In this document: positions 17,501 through 24,926 of the stretch, one piece after another | Numbering within the stretch: position 1 is the first letter of the stretch | How the letters are laid out: every line of letters starts with the position of its first letter | Assembly (NCBI GenBank): GCA_947175425.1 | Contig: CAMWMR010000017.1 | Span: forward strand, 1 to 56,200 | DNA length: 56,200 nt | Direction: 5' to 3' | From: an uncultured Porphyromonadaceae bacterium | GTDB taxonomy: Bacteria > Bacteroidota > Bacteroidia > Bacteroidales > Muribaculaceae | Position numbers and translations under genes: made by a program | The notes under the pieces: generated by a model | What the model was told of the DNA's origin: nothing | Databases searched by the model: none | What the model saw: only the letters and a program-made list of their open reading frames with translations

Positions 17501-18424
17501 TTTAATGTTAAGAACAATTTCGTCGCCCACTTTATAGTTGGCCTGCATGACGGAGGCATAGGAATCGCGGCCTACTATGGCAACATCATGGTCGCCGAGA
17601 GTGCCTGTGCCGACGCTTGTACGCACTTCCTTGATAACAAGGCGTGTTTCACCGCCAACTGTGAGGTTTTCACCTTCGGCGAGATCGCAAATCACCTCAA
17701 CGGCATCGCCTCCTGTTATGGCATGAGTAGAAGCATCCACAGGCTTGAAAGCCTTTGATGTTCCGTAAACACGTGTATATATTGATGCTGAACCGGGATA
17801 TACAATGCGGTTGCACATGTCAATATCAAGGTAATGGTCGATACGCGGATGATATACCGAAAAATTGAAACCTGAGGCGGTAATATCGGTCGCCTGAGGG
17901 AGCAGACGGTCAATTATACATCTTCCGTTCTCATCAATTGCAAGCATGCCTGTCCGGTTGGGGCCTCCGCAGTGTGCGGCATTTTTTGCATTGGGATCGG
18001 TATACATCACGCCGTCGCGTACGGTTATTCCCCACGGCATTCCGCTCATCTGAGCTTTCCAGGGAGTTTCGGTGGTAATCCAGAAATTGGCGTTTGCTCC
18101 GGCAACAGCTTTGCCTTCCGATGCCGGAATTGCAGCCGCATGATTGGTCAGCGATTTGGTGCCGCTTAAAGCTCCGTTGTTTACCATCCGCACTGCCACA
18201 GTGGGGTTGGTAAGGTCGGCTTCCACTACATGGACGCTGCCGCCTCCGCTGTAACTTGTGTAGGTGTGCCCGGGAAAGGCAAGGTGCGTGTACTTCACGC
18301 CCGGAGCAAGTTGAGTTTCCGTGCGGTTGACCTCAAGGCTTTTTCCGCCCACAGTCATAGTCTCGGCATTTATGCCAAGAACCGCCAGAGATGCAAACAC
18401 TCCGGTCAGAATGATGTTTTTCAT
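14522..18424 (-). CDS. Large secreted phosphodiester-glycosidase-like protein with sorting-type tail
   Basis: A 1300-residue exported protein. A signal peptide covers residues 1-20. Residues about 60-430 match the phosphodiester glycosidase (NAGPA-type) domain: AVAGANANFW, GMPWGITVRDGVMYTDP and the late glycine loop VDCGGSAQM. Residues about 450-800 look like a beta-propeller or sandwich. A linker of DPIDPIDPVDPV (about 805) leads to a second beta-rich region. The last 45 residues (WYNLQGVRV, LAPGIYIRRQG, KVYIR) form the tail shared with two other proteins in this window. The family removes N-acetylglucosamine from phosphodiester-linked glycans; the substrate here is unknown. It is single-gene, with its own terminator. 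Confidence 0.85.
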   Translation of the reverse strand: MKNIILTGVFASLAVLGINAETMTVGGKSLEVNRTETQLAPGVKYTHLAFPGHTYTSYSGGGSVHVVEADLTNPTVAVRMVNNGALSGTKSLTNHAAAIPASEGKAVAGANANFWITTETPWKAQMSGMPWGITVRDGVMYTDPNAKNAAHCGGPNRTGMLAIDENGRCIIDRLLPQATDITASGFNFSVYHPRIDHYLDIDMCNRIVYPGSASIYTRVYGTSKAFKPVDASTHAITGGDAVEVICDLAEGENLTVGGETRLVIKEVRTSVGTGTLGDHDVAIVGRDSYASVMQANYKVGDEIVLNIKMNFEQGVTPVIKQAVSGNILAMKDGVQNSAELKNETYNSGYNERTIYATNAAGDKLWIITCEHNVMQTKKYLGFSCSALCDIATIFGATEATQVDCGGSAQMYAGSRQVSKSYDGSGVRNVYDGIFITSTAPASELKEVPEEEAPKADTVDPALAGVEGPASYDFDIAYADTEIAELAGKTVKRVLAKGDVLYILAFDSAKAPYVYVYNHKQNTMLRSLDCSTCICNNANAIESENNMPLSDIALTSDGYLVGTARDISVLGKHFVLMYKWNNDSDGYATGVAGHWNISGQGGNWNNNDIGETMMYVGSSVSGYIYYSSASHGATGIRWSRVHVNSNGQLDTPTYNLAPAGFEGTTQIGTPQIWAAPWNTEMIVLAGTNIQPQAVNYVGSVRGQSTISSSATLIPKGTTHVTTLTHKGTHYMVSAGATGFTLLQVNSGLGTAKNITVNAEALPNYSGSDVFGTATTSDNNLVLLALRGGKLSKYGPKGTTVDPIDPIDPVDPVIYGDRAHTAYQLELEGEKETGWKFHYVLTGDVKKATIHLVPTTSREALQFEGTTQKGSNTVEISKDELAVGEKYNWYVEIQSYPVEETKKVHSHTPHATADARGGVGVVTNPESDAYGFIVTSAGYAQGFYMYSPEHEYVANYHKGTSPWTATNRSDLFRIGMRDGKMAYATCFSDKGAGFWSFDPENPEAAPANLSAGTNDGKGTIKLGDAITGSGGTDIAFTGTGTNTKVWHFAEDYPSGNHANKGTLVYWNIGEDDQITTHVAKDFAAQKLTGISMLANQNTALTPYGDGVFVSQARTSGNQTASVPGLMYVDAEDGILYNAGGDPDIPSCGGGVALSADGSRIVVSGCKLNARLYNVTWNGKTPSLSFVQEIPGSANTGSNEVCQMAFDTAGNVLAINRTTVLANDGLQVFAIAGEQAPVTVPAKAAYVVEGPAEQVGVETVSVEDSKASVEWYNLQGVRVSPDNLAPGIYIRRQGKATKKVYIR

Positions 18425-18525
18425 GGAAAATATAATTTATGGATGTGAGTTGTTTCACAGATACTCAGTTGTTTACAGATGGTGTGTATAATGGAAGTTA
18501 TACTATAGATAAAGGTGTTTGCGCA

Positions 18526-18533
18526 CAAAGGTA
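18526..18533 (-). promoter_or_regulatory. -7 box of the phosphodiester-glycosidase-like gene
   Basis: TACCTTTG on the minus strand, giving a leader of about 95 nt. No -33 TTTG is found; instead a run of eight C (18552-18559) lies about 19 bp upstream, where the -33 element would be expected. Confidence 0.6.
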
Positions 18534-18656
18534 AACAAATTTTAAGAAATACCCCCCCCGATTTCGTTAATAAACTTTAATAATTCCTCTTTTAACATTT
18601 AGCGTCCTTTTCATATCAATTTTCCACACCTTAGTATATACACGAAAAAAAATTCG

Positions 18657-18664
18657 TATATTTG
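18657..18664 (+). promoter_or_regulatory. -7 box of the AlbA_2 gene; decides its start codon
   Basis: TATATTTG on the plus strand. The expected start of transcription near 18671 lies after the in-frame ATG at 18662 and before the ATG at 18707, so translation should begin at 18707. Confidence 0.7.
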
Positions 18665-18706
18665 TGGATTAATATTATTATTTATATAACCCATTTTTCA
18701 ACCGTC

Positions 18707-21700
18707 ATGATTTACGAATTGGATTTCAGCTATTTTTTCTCTGTATCGGAGCGGAGCGAGACCGACCCCGATAATTTTTGGCTTGAGGTAGAACAGAACA
18801 ACAGTATTCATCTTGTGCCATTGAAAAAATTGGATTTTCAAAGAAGAGCCGATTATATTTATCCACAAGAATTGTTTTGTCGTGTTAAAAATTTTGATGA
18901 AAACGGCCTGCCTGTTCTCACACACAATATTCTTCCATATATTTACGAATTATATAAAACCACTTTTGAAAAAGGCGAGAGTTTTGAAGTTCAGGTTGCG
19001 TGGGTTCCGTTCAACCCTACAGAAGAGGCTTATTCCGTGCGCGACCGTAACGGCATTTTCTTTCGATTGAACGACCCCGACGGTCTGCTTGCAAAGGGAC
19101 AGATTATACGTTGTCGTTTCGACAAGCTGACTCCGAAATTTTTCCAGATTCGCCGCGTGGACGAAGGCGCGCGTCTCCCGTTTTATTCTCCCGTCATTAT
19201 TCTTACAGGGGGCGATGTGCCCGGGCATATAAAAAGATTTCTGTTGTATTTGTTGCGAACACTCCCCGAGCTGGAAAATATTCGCGCCGAGCTGAAAGTA
19301 AAGAATCCTTTGTGGCCTGTAAACGCTGCCCGCGCCGTTATGGGCATACTGCCGGAACGTTTCCTCCGCTCGAGGCTTAAGGAACAGAACGGTATCTACA
19401 CTCTCATAGTGGATGCCCTGCGCAATGCCCTGCTCTACCTGCTCGAAGGCAGCGCATTCCTCAACGCAGCCTCGGCAGAACACCGAATGGCTCTCCAGCA
19501 GCAGATAACGGAGATGGTTGAGCAGCTTGAACCATTCGACAATACACTGAAACTTATAAAAGACAACCGTCTCGATGTATTTGTGGAGGGTCTGCTGGAC
19601 AAACTCAGCAAATCGGGCTATCTTTTTCATCCTGGACGACAATTTGCGGCACTGATGCTGATTTTCCGCCTGCATCCCGAAAAAGTTGCAGTATACCTCA
19701 ATCGCATTTTTGAAAGTATTTTCGGCCGCGACCTTGAGAACTGGAAACGAGAGCCTTTCCGCAGCGCTTTTGTGGAGCAGTTCGAAATATATGTAAAACA
19801 GGCACGACGCGAATTCGATGCCGTTCCTTTGGCCGAAACGGGAGAGGACAAATCACGCCTCGAAACAATCATCACCGCCATAGCACTGCAACTGTTGCTT
19901 GCCGAAAACGATGCCGACCTCAGCCGCTCATGGTCGCTGTTCTACCGCTACGTATCCCTTTTGCGCCCGTTCAATACGGAAGCACTGCTCTCCAAATCGT
20001 TCCTCAGCCTTATGGGCGCCGACCTCAACTCTCGCCTTTCGTATGCCGAGCTGAAAGAACCCATGATGATGATGACGCGGGCAACGATTATTCCGCCGGG
20101 CGACCCTTTGCAACTCATTACAACCACACACCGATACAACAACGGAGGCGTGGAACTCGTAATTTCGTCGGAAGGAATATGCCTGCGCCCCGAAGGGCGT
20201 CCCGACATTACCGATTGTGCCATCCCCGAAGGCGTCATGCCGTGGCTGCGTCCGCAGGTAAACGTTGCCAAAGTCCCCGGGTTGGGCGGTGCAAAATTGC
20301 GGCGTCTCGCCGACCACAACCGTTGGTGGCACGACATTGAAAACGCCTTGTGGGAACAGCGGGTACGCACCGACACACCTCCTGTCGAACGCCGGCGTGC
20401 CGATGTCGGCGACAAGGTATATGTTGTTATGGACAGTGTGGACAACAGCGGCGATAATCCTGTATTCCTCTGCCACATAGAGGACCCCGAGTATCTGCCC
20501 GCCTCAGGCTCTATTCCATGCAACAACATTGTAGGCTTCAAACTCAAGGAAGTCACCAATTATGCCATACATTTCCACGATGGTGAACGTGGCTATCTGG
20601 CCACAGTTACCGATATCGACAACGATGGCCGATATACTTTTACTTTACGTCCTGCCGTTGACAAGTTTATTGAAGACACATTCAACTACACCGATGAATA
20701 TCTCGGCGTGATTACAGGCGATTTCAGCTCCCGGGAATACAGCTCTATATGCAATCTCGGCATAGGGCTTTTCCTTGAGAAAGACGATAATCCGCAAGGA
20801 TACCGAAAGGGCGATATGGTGTGGTTCCGTGTAAAATACAAAGGAGCACAAGGACAGCTGCGAGGCATAATAACCCGTCCCGCAGGCCCTGAAACATCCC
20901 CTTTTGCAAAAGTGGACGCTTTCCGCTATCTGCTTGACGCTATCGGAGAACTCGATGAAAGCGCTCGCGATGAAAACGAAGCCGAACTGATGCGCGACAT
21001 GGACGAAATACTCACCACAGAACATGTGCGCGAGATTATTGAGATTTTGCGTTTCAAGGCCATAGCCGAAACCGACCTTATAAAAGCCTACGACATCCTG
21101 CGTTACGCCCGGCTGCTCTCGCTCGTGATAGGCGACGAGAGTCTTGCCGGCAAACTCGCCACTCACGCAGCATTGCTCACCCAGCTACAGTTTTTTGCCA
21201 CCAACAGCCGCATTGACTCCGAAAAGCTTGAGGAACTGCGGTCGGTCGCCGTAGACGACCCCATGCTCAAACTTATATACCATCGTCTTGAAATGGTATC
21301 ATGGCTGGCAAGAACCGAAAAAAACACCGAGCTGTACGCTACCGCAGGTAATCCTGCCAATGAACTGGAAGGCATTATCGCCCGCATGGTGCTTGCCTAC
21401 AATATGGTGCATCTGTCGGGCAGCGACGATACCGAAATTGCCGCGAGCATCAAGCAAAAGATAATGGAAAAACTCAATGTGAACAATGAAACCAAACCCG
21501 GCAAATACTACGGGTCGGAATCAAAATATCTTGAGTTCAAAACCTCCATTGTTTACCCTGCCGTTAACAGCGGCGAGGATATGCGCGAAGCTCCCGCCGA
21601 ACAGCAGTTCCACATAATGAGCCGCATAGCCGGATTGCTCAACGCTAACGGCGGACGTCTTTACCTCGGCGTGAACAACAATGGTTTTGAAGTGGGACTG

Positions 21701-22792
21701 CACGACGACTTCAAGTACTTCGAGCGACATCCGGCGATGGCGGGAAAACACCGTCACCGAATCATAACGCTGGATAATATGACAGTATTCATCGAAGACC
21801 TTGTAAACGAATACTTCTCGCCCGCGGCAGCACGTAAAATTTCCGTGTCAATCGACAATGAAGCCGATAAAGGGGTTATTATTATTGATGCCGAGGAATC
21901 GGCCGATCCCGTGCTGCTCGACGGCAGGCTGTTCGTGCGCCAGAGCGGACAGTCCACGCGCGAATATCACGGCGATGATCGCGACGATTTCATCCGCGAG
22001 CGCCGTGAGCTAAAAGCCGATCGCGAGCTGATGCGTTCGCTCGTTTCGGAGACTTCGGCGCCCTCCGAGCCGGAAGAAATTCAACAAGAGGAAATAATAC
22101 CGGCAGCCAAGTCGGTGCAATCGGAGTCCGTTAATAACGCATCGCCCGAACCGGAAGTTCCTGCAAACCCTGCCGTACCTACATCGCATTGGAAACCGAA
22201 TATTCTTCACGAATACGAAAACGGATATGCCGAACCCGAAGGATATCTTTATTTCACCGGCGAGGATGAGCTGCAGTTCAGTGATGTAGACCTGTACCTT
22301 GAAAGCGATGAGAACTGCAGGCTTGCACTTATTGTTCCACACGATGCCGCCGACGGATGGCTCATTCTTGGATTCGACAATGAAAATGCGCTGCGAATAC
22401 CCGTTTCCGAAATAATCGAACAAGGCACCAACACGGTTCTGCGACATTACTCCGATATTCCGCTACGATTCGCGGCCATTGCCGACAAGGACGATTATTT
22501 GTTGTGCATCGGAGCCGACAGCGGCGATTCTCTATGGAAACGGGCGACAAAAATCAGCACTATTGAAACCGGGCATCTATCAAGCGCCCCGAAGCGATTC
22601 CACGACGCTCCCATACACCACACAGTTGCGTATGAGATTATTGACTCGCGGGCCATGGATCTTTTTGCCGACAGCACTGCCGAAAAACTCGGTAACAAAC
22701 GCTTCGGCACCACCTTGCGTGTAAAGGAAAATACACCCGATATGGAATATAAACTAACCGAAACTTTCAAAAAATGCGCTCCCCACAACTAA
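18707..22792 (+). CDS. Very large AlbA_2-domain protein with S1/OB-like barrels
   Basis: A 1361-residue cytoplasmic protein. Residues about 930-1090 form an AlbA_2 (Schlafen-type) domain: KYLEFKTS, NANGGRLYLGVNN, then DGRLFVRQSGQSTREY. Before it are at least three short beta-barrel-like stretches resembling S1/OB or cold-shock folds (near 125, 566-660 and 700: KGQIIRCRF, GDKVYVVMD, KGDMVWFRV), split by helical blocks. After a Pro/Glu-rich linker, the last 180 residues are again beta-rich, weakly like a gyrase-C-type blade (DGWLILGF..ALRIPVSE). No nuclease or helicase motif is visible. AlbA_2 domains bind nucleic acid or nucleotides; a role with RNA or DNA is inferred. It heads the run leading to ruvC and ligA. 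Confidence 0.8.
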   Translation: MIYELDFSYFFSVSERSETDPDNFWLEVEQNNSIHLVPLKKLDFQRRADYIYPQELFCRVKNFDENGLPVLTHNILPYIYELYKTTFEKGESFEVQVAWVPFNPTEEAYSVRDRNGIFFRLNDPDGLLAKGQIIRCRFDKLTPKFFQIRRVDEGARLPFYSPVIILTGGDVPGHIKRFLLYLLRTLPELENIRAELKVKNPLWPVNAARAVMGILPERFLRSRLKEQNGIYTLIVDALRNALLYLLEGSAFLNAASAEHRMALQQQITEMVEQLEPFDNTLKLIKDNRLDVFVEGLLDKLSKSGYLFHPGRQFAALMLIFRLHPEKVAVYLNRIFESIFGRDLENWKREPFRSAFVEQFEIYVKQARREFDAVPLAETGEDKSRLETIITAIALQLLLAENDADLSRSWSLFYRYVSLLRPFNTEALLSKSFLSLMGADLNSRLSYAELKEPMMMMTRATIIPPGDPLQLITTTHRYNNGGVELVISSEGICLRPEGRPDITDCAIPEGVMPWLRPQVNVAKVPGLGGAKLRRLADHNRWWHDIENALWEQRVRTDTPPVERRRADVGDKVYVVMDSVDNSGDNPVFLCHIEDPEYLPASGSIPCNNIVGFKLKEVTNYAIHFHDGERGYLATVTDIDNDGRYTFTLRPAVDKFIEDTFNYTDEYLGVITGDFSSREYSSICNLGIGLFLEKDDNPQGYRKGDMVWFRVKYKGAQGQLRGIITRPAGPETSPFAKVDAFRYLLDAIGELDESARDENEAELMRDMDEILTTEHVREIIEILRFKAIAETDLIKAYDILRYARLLSLVIGDESLAGKLATHAALLTQLQFFATNSRIDSEKLEELRSVAVDDPMLKLIYHRLEMVSWLARTEKNTELYATAGNPANELEGIIARMVLAYNMVHLSGSDDTEIAASIKQKIMEKLNVNNETKPGKYYGSESKYLEFKTSIVYPAVNSGEDMREAPAEQQFHIMSRIAGLLNANGGRLYLGVNNNGFEVGLHDDFKYFERHPAMAGKHRHRIITLDNMTVFIEDLVNEYFSPAAARKISVSIDNEADKGVIIIDAEESADPVLLDGRLFVRQSGQSTREYHGDDRDDFIRERRELKADRELMRSLVSETSAPSEPEEIQQEEIIPAAKSVQSESVNNASPEPEVPANPAVPTSHWKPNILHEYENGYAEPEGYLYFTGEDELQFSDVDLYLESDENCRLALIVPHDAADGWLILGFDNENALRIPVSEIIEQGTNTVLRHYSDIPLRFAAIADKDDYLLCIGADSGDSLWKRATKISTIETGHLSSAPKRFHDAPIHHTVAYEIIDSRAMDLFADSTAEKLGNKRFGTTLRVKENTPDMEYKLTETFKKCAPHN

Positions 22793-23538
22793 TGGAACCT
22801 CTATTTACTATAATCACAGCCACATTCAATGCGTCAACTACTGTAGAGCGCACTATTGCCTCGGTCGATGCACAGTCGTGCAAAGACTACGAGCATCTTA
22901 TTCTTGACGGAGCTTCACGCGACAACACACTTGATATTATAAAAAAATATCCGAATCCGAACCGCCGTATCAACTCGGAACCTGATGCCGGACTATACGA
23001 TGCCATGAACAAAGGCATTGGAATGTCTTGCGGAAAGTATCTTATTTTTCTCAATGCGGGCGACACTTTCCACAGTCTTGATACTCTGAGTATGCTTGCC
23101 CGCACTATCGAGCGGGAAAACTTCCCCGGCATTGTATACGGGCAGACGCTGATTGTGGATTCGGAGGGAAAGGCTGTAGGCGAACGGCATTTGCTCGCTC
23201 CCGAAAAGCTCACCCTGAAAAGTTTTGCGCAAGGCATGCTCGTCTGTCACCAGTCGTTCGTGCCCCTGCGCCGCATAAGCGGGTTCTACAACCTCAAATA
23301 CCGTTTTTCGGCCGATTACGAATGGTGTATACGCACACTGCAGCACTCGCGCAGAAACGTATATATACCCGACGATTATATAGCCGATTATCTGAACGAG
23401 GGGCTTACTACACAAAACAAACTGCCCTCCTTGTTCGAAAGATTCCGAATTATGTGTTATTATTACGGCACATTACCCACATGTTGGCGGCACATAGGTT
23501 TTGCCCTGCGTGCCATTCGACGCAGATTCAAAAAATAG
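22792..23538 (+). CDS. Family 2 glycosyltransferase (WcaE-like)
   Basis: A 248-residue GT-A fold transferase. The N terminus is the typical nucleotide-sugar-binding start (LFTIITATFNASTTVERTIAS), followed by LILDGASRDNT, the acceptor-side motif PDAGLYDAMNKG and the metal-binding region FLNAGD, all as in the WcaE type. No membrane anchor is seen except a weak C-terminal hydrophobic patch. The ATG at 22792 overlaps the TAA of the AlbA_2 gene (TAATG), so the two are coupled; an in-frame ATG six codons earlier is also possible. Sugar and acceptor are unknown, and no polysaccharide cluster surrounds it. Confidence 0.9.
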   Translation: MEPLFTIITATFNASTTVERTIASVDAQSCKDYEHLILDGASRDNTLDIIKKYPNPNRRINSEPDAGLYDAMNKGIGMSCGKYLIFLNAGDTFHSLDTLSMLARTIERENFPGIVYGQTLIVDSEGKAVGERHLLAPEKLTLKSFAQGMLVCHQSFVPLRRISGFYNLKYRFSADYEWCIRTLQHSRRNVYIPDDYIADYLNEGLTTQNKLPSLFERFRIMCYYYGTLPTCWRHIGFALRAIRRRFKK

Positions 23539-23542
23539 AAAT

Positions 23543-23878
23543 ATGATTCTCATCAACACTACTTTCAGCATAGACACCAATATCCGCGACGAGTTCGTAC
23601 GCTTCCTTTTTGACACATACATACCTCTTGCCGAGGCATGCGGCGCCTACAATCCTCTCCTCACGGCAATAAAAATGAAACCGGAGCCTAACATAATTAC
23701 CGGACAGCCGACTGTTTGCCTTGCTTTGCAGATGCGAATGCCCGACTCGCAGGCGCTGACCGGTTTCCGCCGCGAAGCGCTCCCCCGCATACACCGGGCC
23801 ATCGGTCAGTCGTGGGGACCGGCTGCAGGTATGTTCGAAACCGAAATGGACGTTATTAAGAGTCCTGAGAATGATTGA
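23543..23878 (+). CDS. DUF4286 family protein
   Basis: A 111-residue soluble protein starting at the ATG four bases after the glycosyltransferase stop. It fits DUF4286 (PF14114), a Bacteroidota family resembling small ferredoxin-like alpha/beta domains: a first strand [10 protein letters not shown], a helix with [18 protein letters not shown], and a closing strand [11 protein letters not shown]. Its function is unknown. The gene is commonly next to ruvC in this phylum; here its stop overlaps the ruvC start by eight bases. Confidence 0.85.
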   Translation: MILINTTFSIDTNIRDEFVRFLFDTYIPLAEACGAYNPLLTAIKMKPEPNIITGQPTVCLALQMRMPDSQALTGFRREALPRIHRAIGQSWGPAAGMFETEMDVIKSPEND

Positions 23879-24446
23879 AGAAAAGGTACGGAAAGCCGAC
23901 CGGATTATAATCGGTATCGACCCCGGCACAAACGTGATGGGCTACGGAATTCTGGGCATATATTCGCGGCAGCCGGCAATGATTGCCATGGGTGTGATTG
24001 AACTTTCGCGCCTCGGCGATCATTATATACGTTTGGGACGTATATTCCAACGGGTAAGTATGCTTGTTGAGCAATATTGCCCCGATGAAATGGCCATAGA
24101 AGCACCGTTCTTCGGGAAAAACGTGCAATCCATGCTCAAACTCGGACGCGCGCAAGGTGTGGCTATGGCGGCGGCCATATCACGACAGGTGCCCATTACC
24201 GAGTACGAACCTCGCAAAATAAAGCAGGCCATAACCGGAAACGGTGCGGCGAGCAAGGAGCAGGTTTCGAACATGTTGAGGCGAATACTTAACATGCCGC
24301 AACAAGAGCCGGAGCTTAAACTCGACGCTTCCGATGCATTGGCAGCGGCTCTTTGCCATTTTTACGAGTCGGGGAAACCGACGACGGCCAAAGGACCTTC
24401 GTCGTGGAAAGAATTCATTGCACGTAATCCCGATAAAATTCGATAA
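23871..24446 (+). CDS. ruvC: Holliday junction resolvase RuvC
   Basis: A 191-residue dimeric endonuclease that cuts Holliday junctions during recombinational repair. The four acidic metal-binding residues are visible: Asp17 in IGIDPGT, Glu77 in [10 protein letters not shown], and Asp152 and Asp155 in [14 protein letters not shown]. It carries a C-terminal extension of about 25 residues ([21 protein letters not shown]) beyond the E. coli enzyme, as is usual in Bacteroidales. RuvAB are not in the window. It overlaps the DUF4286 gene and precedes mgsA by 21 bp. Confidence 0.97.
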   Translation: MIEEKVRKADRIIIGIDPGTNVMGYGILGIYSRQPAMIAMGVIELSRLGDHYIRLGRIFQRVSMLVEQYCPDEMAIEAPFFGKNVQSMLKLGRAQGVAMAAAISRQVPITEYEPRKIKQAITGNGAASKEQVSNMLRRILNMPQQEPELKLDASDALAAALCHFYESGKPTTAKGPSSWKEFIARNPDKIR

Positions 24447-24467
24447 CTCAATTAACTGCACTGAAAT

Positions 24468-24926
24468 ATGAAAGACAAACTCACTATCGCTCTCGTAGCG
24501 CACGATAACAGAAAAGCCGACATGGTGGATTGGGCGAAATACAACGCCGCATATCTTAGCAAACACCATATCGTATGCACGGGCACAACAGGAAGCCTCA
24601 TTCAAAAAGCATTCGACGAAATGGGCATACAGGCCGATATTACCTGCATGAATTCAGGCCCTCTGGGAGGCGACGCGGAAATTGCCGCAATGGTGGTACG
24701 TCATGAGGTAGATCTCGCCGTTTTTCTTATCGACGACCTCAACCCTCAGCCGCACGAAGCCGATATTCAGATGCTTCTGCGCCAGTGCCGCATTCACAAC
24801 GTGCCAATCGCTTGCAACCGCATAAGTGCCGACCTCATGATTTCCAGCACTTTGTGGAACGACGAAGAATACAAACCCGCTCAACAGAGCTACGTTAAGT
24901 TCGACCGAAAGAAAAATGGCTACTGA
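24468..24926 (+). CDS. mgsA: Methylglyoxal synthase
   Basis: A 152-residue enzyme turning dihydroxyacetone phosphate into methylglyoxal and phosphate, a bypass when sugar phosphates build up. The catalytic set is recognisable: His12 in VAHDNRK, Asp69 in SGPLGGDAEI, and the Asp89/His96/Asp99 cluster in FLIDDLNPQPHEADI. The gene overlaps ligA by 11 bases. Its place between ruvC and ligA looks like operon packing rather than shared function. Confidence 0.97.
   Translation: MKDKLTIALVAHDNRKADMVDWAKYNAAYLSKHHIVCTGTTGSLIQKAFDEMGIQADITCMNSGPLGGDAEIAAMVVRHEVDLAVFLIDDLNPQPHEADIQMLLRQCRIHNVPIACNRISADLMISSTLWNDEEYKPAQQSYVKFDRKKNGY

Noticed and set aside
15827-17758. 643-codon open frame on the plus strand
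   Set aside because: It lies wholly opposite the phosphodiester-glycosidase-like gene, is Cys- and Ile-rich without any domain, and has no promoter; the minus-strand gene has signal peptide, domain motifs and terminator.
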